NCBI GenBank assembly: GCA_023417775.1
Contig: JAEZEJ010000097.1
Coordinates: forward strand, 4,532-68,531
Direction: 5' to 3'
DNA: 64,000 nucleotides
Source: Actinomycetes bacterium
Lineage (GTDB): Bacteria; Actinomycetota; Actinomycetes; Propionibacteriales; Nocardioidaceae
Shown: piece after piece, positions 1-9,900 of the stretch
Layout: each line of letters starts with the position of its first letter
How positions within the stretch are numbered: the first letter of the stretch is position 1
Notes under the pieces: generated by a model
What the model saw: only the letters and a program-made list of their open reading frames with translations
The model's database searches: none
What the model was told of the DNA's origin: nothing
Made by a program: the position numbers and the translations under genes

Positions 1-591
1 AACTACACGCGACTCGACGACGACCTCGAGACGGTCACCACCACCCAGGGACTGCGTATCAGCCCCTATGACGAGGTGCGGGTCGTCGACGATGACGATG
101 AACCCGTGCCGCCGGGGACGCCCGGGCACCTCCTCACCCGCGGTCCCTACACGATCCGCGGCTACTACCGGGCGCCGGAGCACAACGCCCGGGCCTTCAC
201 CGCCGACGGCTTCTACCGCACGGGCGATGTCGTGGTCGAGCGTGCCGACGGCTACCTCGTGGTGGTCGGACGGTCCAAGGACCAGATCAACCGCGCGGGG
301 GAGAAGATCGCCCCCGCCGAGGTCGAGGAGTACCTGCTGCGGCACCCGTCCGTGCACGATGTCGCGGTGACGGGAGCGCCCGATGATCTCGTCGGAGAGC
401 GCATCCGGGCCCACGTCGTCCTCCGCGACCAGGCGGGATCCACCCGCCCGGCCGATCTGCGACGGCATCTGCGCGCCAGCGGGCTCGCCGCCTTCAAACT
501 GCCCGACGAGATCGTCCTGACCGATCGGCTCCCCGCGACGGGGGTCGGCAAGGTCGACCGTCGCACTCTGACCCGACAGGACCCCGCATGA
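1..591 (+). CDS. entE: 2,3-dihydroxybenzoate-AMP ligase (EntE/DhbE type), 3' part
   Basis: The C-terminal ~196 residues of a stand-alone aryl-acid adenylating enzyme; the 5' end lies outside the window, and the open frame runs in from base 1. It resembles EntE/DhbE/VibE: an NYTRLDD start followed by TQGLRISPYDEVRVV, then LLTRGPYTIRGYYRA, the hinge GRSKDQINRAGEKIAP and the C-terminal lysine segment PATGVGKVDRR. In this family the enzyme activates 2,3-DHB as the adenylate and loads it on an aryl carrier protein, here probably the product at 1921. Its stop overlaps the next start (ATGA), so it is the upstream member of the siderophore operon. Isochorismate synthase and isochorismatase (EntC/EntB) are not in the window and may lie upstream. 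Salicylate rather than DHB as substrate cannot be excluded from this fragment, but the EntA gene at 25326 favours DHB. Confidence 0.9.
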   Translation, partial: NYTRLDDDLETVTTTQGLRISPYDEVRVVDDDDEPVPPGTPGHLLTRGPYTIRGYYRAPEHNARAFTADGFYRTGDVVVERADGYLVVVGRSKDQINRAGEKIAPAEVEEYLLRHPSVHDVAVTGAPDDLVGERIRAHVVLRDQAGSTRPADLRRHLRASGLAAFKLPDEIVLTDRLPATGVGKVDRRTLTRQDPA

Positions 592-1928
592 TCTCTTCCA
601 GCACCCCATCCGACGAGCTGCTCGACGTGTTCGGCATCGGCTTCGGCCCCGCCAACATGGCCCTCGCGATCGCCCTCGACGAGTACAACGCCTCCGCGGC
701 GGAGCACTGCCGGGTGTCGATGGCCTTCGCCGAGCGGCGTGACGTCCCCGAGTGGCATCCCGACATGCTCTTCGACGATGCGAGCATGCAGATCTCCTTC
801 CTCAAGGACCTCGCGACCTTCCGCAACCCCCAGTCGCCGTACACCTTCGTCAACTTCCTCAAGAGCGCCGATCGGCTCGTCGACTTCACCAATCGCGGAT
901 CGATGGTGCCGTTGCGGATCGAGTTCGCCGCGTACCTGCGCTGGGTGGCGGCTCAGCTCTCCGGCTACGTGCGCACCGGCACCGAGGTACGTGCCGTACG
1001 CCCCGTGTTCTCGGGGGAGGACCTGGATCACTTCGAGATCGATCTGGAGGGACCGGAGGGGCCCGCCACCGTGCTCGCACGCCAGGTCGTCGTCGCGGCG
1101 GGCCTTGTACCGCGGCTGCCCGAGGGGATGGCGACGGGGACCCGGTTGTGGCACTCGCATCACCACCTCGCGCGCGTCGGCGCCGTCACCGATCCGGCGG
1201 ACATCGTCGTCATCGGCTCCGGCCAGAGCGCGGCCGAGGTGGCGGTGGACGTCTATCGCAGGTTCGCCGGGGCCCGCGTGCACCTGGTGAGCTCCCGCTA
1301 CGGCATCGCGCCGTCGGAGCAGGGCCCGCTGGTCAACCGGATCTTCGATCCCTCCGCGGTCGACGACTTCTTCGATGCCCCGCCGTCCGTGCGCGACCGC
1401 ATGGACAGCCTGCACCGCAATGCGAACAACGGGAGCGCGAATCCCGAGCTGATCGACGATCTCTTCGACACGATGTACCGCGATCGCTGGCTGGGGCGGG
1501 AGCGCCTCCACTTCCACCGTATGAGCCGCCTGTCCTCCGCCGTCGAGCGCGGGGACGGGGTCGAGGTCGAGATCACCCACGAGCTGACAGGAGGGACGAC
1601 AAGGCTCGACGCCGATGCCGTGGTGCTGGCCACGGGCTACCGGACCTTCGATGCCGGCCAGCTGCTCGGGGACGCGGACCGGTTGCTGGTCCGCGACGAA
1701 CGGGGACGGCTCGAGGTCGACCGCGACAGCCGCGCACGGCTGCGAGCGCGCGGCCCGGGGGGTCTCTACCTCGCCGGCCAGACCGAGCATCTCCACGGAT
1801 TCGGCACGTCGCTGCTCTCGGTCGTCGCCGTACGCGCCGGGGAGATCGCCGACTCGATCCTCACGGCGCATCTGAGCCGTCATCCGCGGACCCGCACCTC
1901 ACTGACCCAGGAGCGTTCCCATGCCTGA
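588..1928 (+). CDS. L-ornithine N5-monooxygenase (SidA/PvdA/IucD family)
   Basis: A 446-residue flavin-dependent N-hydroxylating monooxygenase, normal length for the family. It shows the FAD-binding GFGPAN near residues 18-23, the conserved MQISFLKDLATFRNPQSPYTF region, an NADPH-binding GSGQSAAE near residue 210, the ANNGSANPELID segment and a C-terminal ATGYRTF. The family hydroxylates the side-chain amine of free ornithine or lysine with O2 and NADPH. Ornithine is preferred here because the last NRPS module (A domain at 18.9-20.4 kb) carries the pocket code known for N5-hydroxyornithine. The ATG overlaps the stop of the DHB-AMP ligase. No hydroxyornithine formyl- or acetyltransferase follows, so the hydroxamate is probably made by peptide-bond formation or cyclisation rather than by side-chain acylation (inference). 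Confidence 0.9.
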   Translation: MISSSTPSDELLDVFGIGFGPANMALAIALDEYNASAAEHCRVSMAFAERRDVPEWHPDMLFDDASMQISFLKDLATFRNPQSPYTFVNFLKSADRLVDFTNRGSMVPLRIEFAAYLRWVAAQLSGYVRTGTEVRAVRPVFSGEDLDHFEIDLEGPEGPATVLARQVVVAAGLVPRLPEGMATGTRLWHSHHHLARVGAVTDPADIVVIGSGQSAAEVAVDVYRRFAGARVHLVSSRYGIAPSEQGPLVNRIFDPSAVDDFFDAPPSVRDRMDSLHRNANNGSANPELIDDLFDTMYRDRWLGRERLHFHRMSRLSSAVERGDGVEVEITHELTGGTTRLDADAVVLATGYRTFDAGQLLGDADRLLVRDERGRLEVDRDSRARLRARGPGGLYLAGQTEHLHGFGTSLLSVVAVRAGEIADSILTAHLSRHPRTRTSLTQERSHA

Positions 1929-2163
1929 CTCCCTCACCATCGCCGAGGCGCGCGACCTCGTGGCGGCCGTCGTCATCGACGATGTCGCCGACCTCGGAGC
2001 GGACGAGGACCTGCGCGATGTCGGTCTGGACTCCATCCGGCTGATGAGCCTGCTCACCGATCTGCGTGCCGCCGGCACGGTCGTCGAGCTCGAGGAGGTG
2101 TCGGCCGATCCCACGCTCCGAGGGTTCGCCACCGCACTCGAGCGGGCGCGGGCGGACGCATGA
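1921..2163 (+). CDS. stand-alone aryl carrier protein
   Basis: An 80-residue carrier protein with the phosphopantetheine attachment motif GLDSIR, in a helical fold of normal carrier length (LTIAEARDLV ... DLGADEDLRDVGLDSIRLMSLL ... PTLRGFATALE). It resembles the ArCP domain of EntB without the isochorismatase part. It probably accepts DHB from the ligase at 1 and presents it to the first condensation domain at 3969. The start overlaps the monooxygenase by 8 bp and the stop overlaps the hydrolase start. The Sfp-type PPTase at 24673 is the likely activating enzyme. Confidence 0.85.
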   Translation: MPDSLTIAEARDLVAAVVIDDVADLGADEDLRDVGLDSIRLMSLLTDLRAAGTVVELEEVSADPTLRGFATALERARADA

Positions 2164-2939
2164 CCGCGTCCCTCGAGGTGATCGACCGCGGCGAGGGGCC
2201 CGCCGTCGTGCTCGTCCACGGCGCCGGAGCGACCGCGGCGACCACGTTCGCCGCGTCCCTCCCCGCGCTCGCTCGCGGACACCGGGTGCTCGCGGTCGAT
2301 CTGCCCGGCGAGGAGGGCCAGCCGGACGACGGATGGACCCTCGATGCCGTGGCCGATGCGCTCGCGGCGACCGTGACCTCGCGCGTGGAGGGCCCCGCCC
2401 TGCTGATCGGCCATTCGCTGGGGGCCTCCGTCGTCGCCAGGACGGCGCTGCGTCACCCGCATCTCGCCCACCGGGTCGTGCTGGCCGCCGCTCCCTGGTC
2501 GTCCGACTCCCGTCTCTGGCTCACGACGCGGCTCTGGAGACGGCTTCACGCGGTCGACCGCACGGCACTGGCCGAGCATCTGGTGCTCACCACGACCTCG
2601 CCGAGCTGGCTCGCGACGCTCCATCGTGACGATGCGGCCGATCTGGTCCGGCTCGCGGCCGAGCTCGTGCCTGAGGCGACCGGTGTCCATCTCCAGCTCG
2701 CCGAGCAGACCGACCTCGCCGCCGACCTGGCCGGTCTCGAGGCCGAGATCCACGTGGTGCTCGGCGAGGAGGACCAGCTCGTTCCGATCGTTCCGTGGAC
2801 GGCCGCCGAGGGCAGCACGGTGCGGCAGGTCCACGTCTGGGCGGGCGGACACGATGTTCTCGCCCACCATCCCCACGAGCTGGTGGCCCTCGTGGCCCGG
2901 CTCGCCATCACCCCCGATCACTCCAGGAGGAGCGCATGA
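2160..2939 (+). CDS. alpha/beta hydrolase (siderophore-associated)
   Basis: A 259-residue alpha/beta hydrolase with the oxyanion-hole region VLVHGAGATA, the nucleophile elbow GHSLG (Ser86), a late acidic residue in LGEEDQLVP and a His in GGHDVLAHHP. It sits between the carrier protein and mbtH with start/stop overlaps on both sides, so it is part of the siderophore operon. Editing thioesterase (type II), siderophore esterase for iron release, or product trimming are all possible. The NRPS already has its own thioesterase. It lacks a signal peptide, so it acts in the cytoplasm. Confidence 0.7.
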   Translation: MTASLEVIDRGEGPAVVLVHGAGATAATTFAASLPALARGHRVLAVDLPGEEGQPDDGWTLDAVADALAATVTSRVEGPALLIGHSLGASVVARTALRHPHLAHRVVLAAAPWSSDSRLWLTTRLWRRLHAVDRTALAEHLVLTTTSPSWLATLHRDDAADLVRLAAELVPEATGVHLQLAEQTDLAADLAGLEAEIHVVLGEEDQLVPIVPWTAAEGSTVRQVHVWAGGHDVLAHHPHELVALVARLAITPDHSRRSA

Positions 2940-3154
2940 CCACGAACCCCTTCGACGACGAGAACGGCACCTTCAGCGTGTTGGTGAACGACGAGGGCCA
3001 GCACTCGCTGTGGCCGGTGTTCGCGGCGATCCCGGACGGCTGGACGGTCGTGCTGTCCGCCACCGACCGTGCGAGCTGCCTGGAGTACATCGACCGCGAA
3101 TGGACCGACTTGCGGCCGCGCAGCCTGCGCGAGGCGCTGGCGAGGGAGGCCTGA
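2936..3154 (+). CDS. mbtH: MbtH-like NRPS activator
   Basis: A 72-residue MbtH-family protein with the diagnostic pattern NPFDDENGTF, EGQHSLWPVFAAIPDGW, CLEYIDREWTDLRP. The family binds adenylation domains and supports their folding and activity. The ATG at 2936 (ATGA overlap with the hydrolase stop) gives the exact family length; an upstream in-frame extension to 2795 would only read through the preceding gene. The gene precedes the NRPS genes, as is usual. Confidence 0.95.
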   Translation: MTTNPFDDENGTFSVLVNDEGQHSLWPVFAAIPDGWTVVLSATDRASCLEYIDREWTDLRPRSLREALAREA

Positions 3155-3963
3155 TGGGATCACCGGTCAGCTATGTCGACTTCCCCGTGCGTATCCGCAC
3201 CGCCGAGGTGCTGCGCACGGCCTGGATCTCCTCGACCTCGATCCGCCTCACCGTGGGCGGTCCGGGAGCCGAGGGCTTCGAGAGCGCGATCTTCGACGAG
3301 CACGTCAAGCTCATCTACCCGGACCCCGACACGGGGGAGCTGCGGCTGCCCCGCCCGGACGGTGACGAGCTGGAATGGCCCCGTCCCTTCCCGACGAGTC
3401 GGGAGTACACGATCCGCGCCCATCGTCCGGGGGAGACGGAGATCGATATCGACTTCGTCGCGCACTCCGGTGGGCTGGCAGCCGATTGGGTGCGCGAGGT
3501 GCAGCCGGGGGATCCGGTGCACATCGCCGGACCACCGGGCGGCTACCACGTCCCGGCGGACTACTCGCACTATGTGCTCGCCGGTGACGAGACCGCGCTT
3601 CCGGCGATCGCGCGCTGGCTCGAGGAGGCCCCGCGGGATGCTCGCGGATGGGTCGTCATCGAGGTCCCGGAGCCGGGCTCCCACGTCCCGCTCGATGCCC
3701 CGCGCGAGGTCGAGGTGACCTGGTTGCACACCGGAGACGGAGGCGGCACGGAGCTCGCCGACGCCGTCCGGGCCCTGCCCATCCCGGCGGACGCCGATCC
3801 CTTCGTCTGGCTGGCCGGCGAGGCCGGCTCGATCAAGCCGCTGCGCCGCTGGGTGCGCGATGACCTCGGGCTCGGCAAAGACCACAGCTCGATCACCGGC
3901 TACTGGAAGCGCGGTCTGGCCGACACCCACGAACATCTGGACGACGACGAAGACGAGGACTGA
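3154..3963 (+). CDS. siderophore-interacting protein (ViuB-like ferric reductase)
   Basis: A 269-residue SIP-family flavoprotein. The N-terminal FAD-binding beta-barrel carries the SREYTIR motif (R-x-Y-T), and the C-terminal NAD(P)H-binding half contains VLAGDETALPAIARWL and WLAGEAGSIKPLRRWVRDDLG...SITGYWKRG. The family reduces ferric siderophores in the cytoplasm to release iron. The start shares a TGATG overlap with the mbtH stop, and five bases separate its stop from the NRPS start. The acidic tail (HLDDDEDED) is unremarkable. A second SIP gene, fused to another domain, is at 40349. Confidence 0.92.
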   Translation: MGSPVSYVDFPVRIRTAEVLRTAWISSTSIRLTVGGPGAEGFESAIFDEHVKLIYPDPDTGELRLPRPDGDELEWPRPFPTSREYTIRAHRPGETEIDIDFVAHSGGLAADWVREVQPGDPVHIAGPPGGYHVPADYSHYVLAGDETALPAIARWLEEAPRDARGWVVIEVPEPGSHVPLDAPREVEVTWLHTGDGGGTELADAVRALPIPADADPFVWLAGEAGSIKPLRRWVRDDLGLGKDHSSITGYWKRGLADTHEHLDDDEDED

Positions 3964-3968
3964 CCTGT

Positions 3969-6900
3969 ATGACCCGCCGTGCCCCGCTCAGTGACGCCCA
4001 GCGCAGCATCGTCGATGCGTGGCTGCTCGACCCCGCGGCCCCGACCTTCCGGGTCGCCGACCTGGTGGAGATCACCGGCGATGTCGATCTCGCCGCCTTC
4101 GCCGAGGCCGTCGAGCGGACCCTCGCCGACGTGCAGGCGCTCAGCTGGCGGATCGTCGAGGATGCCGACGGCTGGTGTCAGGAGGAGGCTGCGGCGCAGC
4201 CGCGGGTGGACGTGCGTGATGTCCGCTCCGATGCCGATCCCCGGGCGACCGCGCGGGCCTGGATCGACGCGGATCTCGCGGTCGACGACGGGTCCTTCGG
4301 CGATGCGCAGGTGCTGTGGCGGATCGCCGACGACGTGGTCTGGTGGTACCAGCGCTACCACCACGCACGGGTGGACGGATGGTCGGTGGCGGCGATCACT
4401 CGACGGGTCGCACGTCGTTATCGCGATGCCGGAACCGACGGCTCCTTCGGTTCCATCGAGACGCTGTGGGCCGAGGAGGCCGCCTGGGCGCGGTCGCCGG
4501 GCGCCGAGAAGGCGGCCGCGTGGTTCGCCGAGAGCCTCGAGGGCGCCTCCCCGACGCCGCTGACCGGGCGGACGTCACCGGCTGCGCGGAGACCGCTGCG
4601 ACGGGGACTGAGTCTCCCCGACGATGTGCGCGACCGCCTCGTCGCCCTCACCGCGGAGGACCGGCGCATCACCTGGGCCGACGTGCTGGTCGCCGGCTAT
4701 GCCGCCTGGGTGGGACGCAGCATCGGCAGCGACGACGTCGTCCTGGCGCTGCCGGTGTCCGCTCGCACCGAGGGTGAGGCCCTCCGGACGCCGTCGATGT
4801 CGGTCAACGTGGTGCCGCTCCGCCTCGCCGTACCGCCCACCGAGAGCCTGCACGAGCTCGCGCTCCAGACCGCCCGGGCGCTGTCGCAGGTCCGTCGCCA
4901 CCAGTGCTTGCGGGGACCGGCGCTGGGCGACGGCGAGCTGTTGCGCGGACCCGCCGTCAACATCAAGCCCTTCGTCGAGGAACTCGATCTGGGCACGGCG
5001 AAGGGCCGGCTGCACGCCCTGGAGACCGGACCCGTCGATGACCTCGATCTCGTCGTGGTGCCGGCCCCCGACGGCGGTGTGCAGCTGACCTTCGAGGCGA
5101 ATCCCGAGCTCCACGACCAGGGCGATCTGGACCGGCACGCGAAGGCCTTCGCCACCTTCCTCGCGGGCGCGATGGCAGACCCGGAGCGCCCGACGGGCCG
5201 GGCCTCGCTGGCAGAGGTCTCGCGCGACGAGGTCAGCACGCGACGGATCGTCCCGGTCGACGTGTCGGAGCGATTCGCGCGCACGGTGTCCGAGCACGGC
5301 CCGGCCGTCGCGGTGAGATGCGGTGACGACAGCATCACCTTCGCCGAGCTGGGGGAGCGGGTGCGGTCCTGGGCCGAGGTGCTGCGCGGTGCCGGAGCCG
5401 GCCCCGAGCGACGGGTGGCGATCGCCTTGGGGCGCGGTGTCGACGTCGTCACGGCGATCCTCGCCACCCTCGAGACGGGTGCTGCCTTCGTGCCGATCGA
5501 CCTGGAGTACCCCGATGAGCGCATCGACGCGCTCATCGCCGACACGGAGCCGGTCGCGGTGGTGGTGCACGGGGATCATCGCCGCGCCGCCGATCCGCGG
5601 GCGCTGACGGTCGACTGCCACCGGCTGAGCGGAGCCGCACCGGCCGTGCTCTCGGGCGATCGGCGTCCCGCTTCGCTCGCCTACATCGTGCACACCTCCG
5701 GCTCGACCGGACGCCCGAAGGGCGTCATGGTCTCCCGTGCGGCTCTCGCCTTCTTCTCGACCCATCACGGCGAGGGTCTCTTCGCCGAGGTGGCGGCTGA
5801 GGCCGGTCGCCGGCTGCGTGCTGCCCACACGGCGTCGTTCTCCTTCGACTCCTCGTGGGAACAACTGGTGTGGCTGCTGCACGGGCACGAACTCGTCGTG
5901 TACGACGAGGACGACCGTCGCGACGCACACGAACTGGTCCGGGCGATCGATCGCGATCGTCTCGACGCCCTCGACGTCACGCCGTCGATGGCGGTCGCGC
6001 TGCTGGCCGAGGGACTGCTCGAGGTGGCGCATGTCCCTCGGCTGTTCCTGATCGGCGGCGAGGCGGCGACCGAGGGACTGTGGCGCCGGCTGGCGGCATC
6101 CCCGATGCGCTCGCACAACTTCTACGGCCCGACGGAGGCCACGGTCGACGCCCTCGGCGCGCCGGTCGCGGGCGATCATCCGATGATCGGACATCCCCTC
6201 CACGGCACGTCGGCGCGCATCCTCGACACCGCCCTGCGACCCGTGCCCCAGGGCTCCGTGGGCGAGCTCTATCTCGTCGGGCCGCATCTCGCCCGCGGGT
6301 ACGCGGATCGTCCCGGGCTCACGGCCGAGCGCTTCGTGGCCGATCCCGAGGGCCGAGCCGGGGAGCGGATGTACCGCACCGGCGATCTCGTACGTGCCGA
6401 GAGCGACGGCTCCATCAGCTACCTCGGCCGCCTCGACGATCAGGTGAAGATCCGCGGCCACCGCATCGAGCTGGGGGAGGTCATCGGCGCGCTGGAGTCA
6501 CTGCCCGGTGTGCACCAGGCCCACGCGGCAGCCCACGGCGACCCCGCCCGGCTGGTCGCCTGGGCGATCGCCCCCGGGGCCGATGCCACTGGGCTCCGCA
6601 GCGCCCTGGCGGCGCAGGTGCCCGCTCACCTGGTGCCCGCGGTGGTCATGGTGGTCGATCGATTCGCCCGGACGGTCCAAGGCAAGATCGACACACGGGT
6701 GCTTCCCGAACCGACGGTGGGCTCAACCGAGCACGTCCATGCCGCCGATGCGCGGGAAGCCGCCGTCGTGACCGCGATGGCGGAGGCCCTGGATGTCGCC
6801 GAGGTGTCGGTGCTGGACGACTTCTTCACCATCGGCGGCGACAGCATCAGCGCCATCGCGGTCGCCGCACGACTCCGCACCGTGGGCTGGCAGACCCGGC

Positions 6901-9900
6901 CGCGCGACCTGTTCCGTGCCCGCACCGCCCGCGATCTCGCCCCGGAACTGGTGCCCGTCGAGGTGGCGGAAGCCGTCCTCGACGACCCGGTGGGGCGAGC
7001 GCCGCTCAGCGACGTCGCCGCCGCGACGCTCGCGCTCGCGGGCGATCACCTGGATCGCTACGCCCAGCACACCGTCGTGCGGGTGCCGGCCGGGATCGAG
7101 GACGCCGCGCTGTCCGCGATGCTCGGTGTGCTCGTCGAACGACATGCCGCGCTGCGAGTGCGCCTCGACGGCGATGCCCTGGAGTTCCCGCCGGCCGAGC
7201 GGGTCACCGTGCCGATCCACTCCGGAGACGATCACGATCTCCTGCTGGAACGACTGCTGGGCAGCCTCGATCCGGGGGCCGGTCGCGTGCTCGCCGCCGG
7301 ACGGCCCGCGGCCGATCGGCTCGTTCTGGCGGTCCACCATCTCGCGATCGATGCGGTCTCCTGGCGGGTCCTGCTCGCCGACCTGGCGGCGCTGTTGGAG
7401 GACCGTGTGCTTCCGCCGTCGGCGACGACCTCGTGGCGTGCGCACCTCGACGCCCTCGGAGCTCGTCCGTCGGTCCCCGAGCTGCCGCCGGTGGAGGATC
7501 TCGGCGCGGCGCTGGCGCCGTCGCCGCGAGACATCGCCGGCGGGACGCTCCGCGAGACGATCGTGCTCGATGCGAAGACCAGCGCGGCCGTGCTGCGGGG
7601 GCTGCCCGACAGCTATGCCACCCGTCCGGACGTGGTGCTCGCGGCGGCGGCGTCGCTCGCGGTCGATCGTCATCTCGGCCCGGACCGGTCCGAGTCCCGG
7701 GAGCTGCTGCTCACCTGGGAGAGTGCCGGACGTGAGCCGGTCGTCCCCGGTCACGACGTGTCCTCGACCGTCGGCTGGCTGACCGAGGAGTTCGCGGTCG
7801 CGGTGCGGATCGATCCTGGCCGCGACGATGCCCGGGGCGTGCTCAAGGCCACCCAGCAGGCACGGCTCGACGTGCCCGACGAGGGACGGGGACGCAGCAC
7901 CCGGCAGCAGCCACGCGTGCTGGTCAACTACCTCGGACGGTTCAGCGACGACACGGGGCTGCTCGTCGGTGACACGGCCTTCGCCGCCGCGGTCCCGGAC
8001 GGTTTCGCGCTCGCCCACGGCATCGAGCTGAACATCTTCGTGACACGTGAGGACCGCCTGGCCGTCGAGTGGACCATCGCCGGCAGCCTGTCCGGGCATC
8101 GCGACGCACTGCAGACGGCCTTCGCGACCGCGATCGACGAGCTGGCCCGTCTGGTGCCCGCGCGCGATGAGATGGTCAGCCGTCTCGTTCCGGCCGCCTG
8201 CACGCTGCCCGGACTCGATCAGGCGACGATCGATGCCGTGGAGGCCGAGCACGGGGCTCTCCTGGACATCGCGCCCTTGCCGCCGTTGGCCGAGGGGCTG
8301 CTGTTCCACGCCCTCGACGCGGGACATGACGACCGGTACGCGACGCTGACCACGGTCCACCTCGGCGGTGATATCGACCTCGAGCGGCTGCGGGCGGCCG
8401 TCGCCGCCGTGGTCGCCCGACACCCCCAGCTCGATGCCCGGATCGTCGCCGATCGATTCGCCCGGCCCGCGCAGCTCGTGCCGCGCCGGCCGCGGACCGC
8501 CATCGTCGACCGAGCCGGGCTGACCGCACCGTTCGAGGTCGGCACCGGGCCGTTGACGCGCTGGACGCTGGAGCCCACCGACGAGGGCGTCGACGTGCTG
8601 ATCGGCGCGCACCATCTCGTCGCCGACGGATGGTCGACGCCGCTGCTCATCCGGGACCTGCTGACGGCCTATGCCGCAGAGGGATCCGTCGCGCCCGGAT
8701 CCGGCTGGGCCGGGATGCGCCGTTATCTGGAGGTCCTCGGTCGCGACGACCTGGACCTCGCCCGTTCCGCGTGGGCGGCCCATCTCGAGGGGATCACCAC
8801 CGGCTCGCTCATCGCTCCCGACACGATGCCGGGTGATCCGGTGACGGTGGACGTCGAGCTCCCCGATGGCCTCGCGGTGCGGCTCGCCGGTGCGCTGCGG
8901 GCCGAGGGCCTGACCCTCAGCAGCGCGTTGAATGCCGCGTGGGGATATGCCCTCGGGCGGGCGCTGGGGAGCACGGACGTGGTGTTCGGCACCACGGTGG
9001 CCGGCCGATCGGCGGCTCTTCCCGGCATCGACGAGGTCATCGGCCTGCTGAGCCAGACCCTGCCCGTGCGGGTCGCGCTGTGCGGAGACCGATGCTGGCG
9101 CGACACCATCGCCTCGCTCGGTCTGGAGCGGGCCGAGCTCGGGGATGTCGAGCGCACGAGCCTCGCGGAGATCAGCGACGCGATCGGGGTGCCGGCACTC
9201 TTCGACACGCTGGTGGTGGTGGAGAACTACCCCGATATCGCCTCCTCGGCCCCGGGGGTCCGTGTGCTGGGGATCGACAATGCGGGCGGGACGCATTATC
9301 CGGTCACCCTGACCGCGTTGCCCGGCGATGGCATCCGGCTGACCCTCGACATCGATCCGGCACGTGTCCCGGCCCCGGTGCGCGAGCGGCTGATCGACGA
9401 CCTCGTCGCGGCGCTGACGCAGATCGCCGACCACCCCGATCACCCGGTCGGGGCGACGGCCTCGCCCTTCGCGGACGCGCGGATCGCCGGCCCTCGTGTG
9501 CCTCGGGAGATCGATCCGGTGCGCTCCTTCGCCGAGATCGCGCAACGACGCGCGGACGAGCCGGCGGTGCTCACCGCCTCCGATTCGGTGACCTTCGGAC
9601 GTCTCGCGGCCCGTGCCGAGGCGCTGCGCGTGGCGCTGGCGGAGGCAGGGGTGCGCCCCGGCGACCTGGTCGGCATCTCGGTATCGCGCACCCCGGATCT
9701 CCTCGTCGCCGTCCTGGGCACGCTCGCCGGGGGACACGCCTATGTGCCGCTGGATCCGGAGCATCCCGAGCAGCGCCGCCGCGAGATCATCGCCGATGCC
9801 CGACCGGTGGTGATCATCGGCGATCAGCGCCAGGAGCGGGGCGACGTGGCGGTGATCCCGGTACCCGAGAAGGCGCGGGACGCAGCCCTCACCGTCGTTC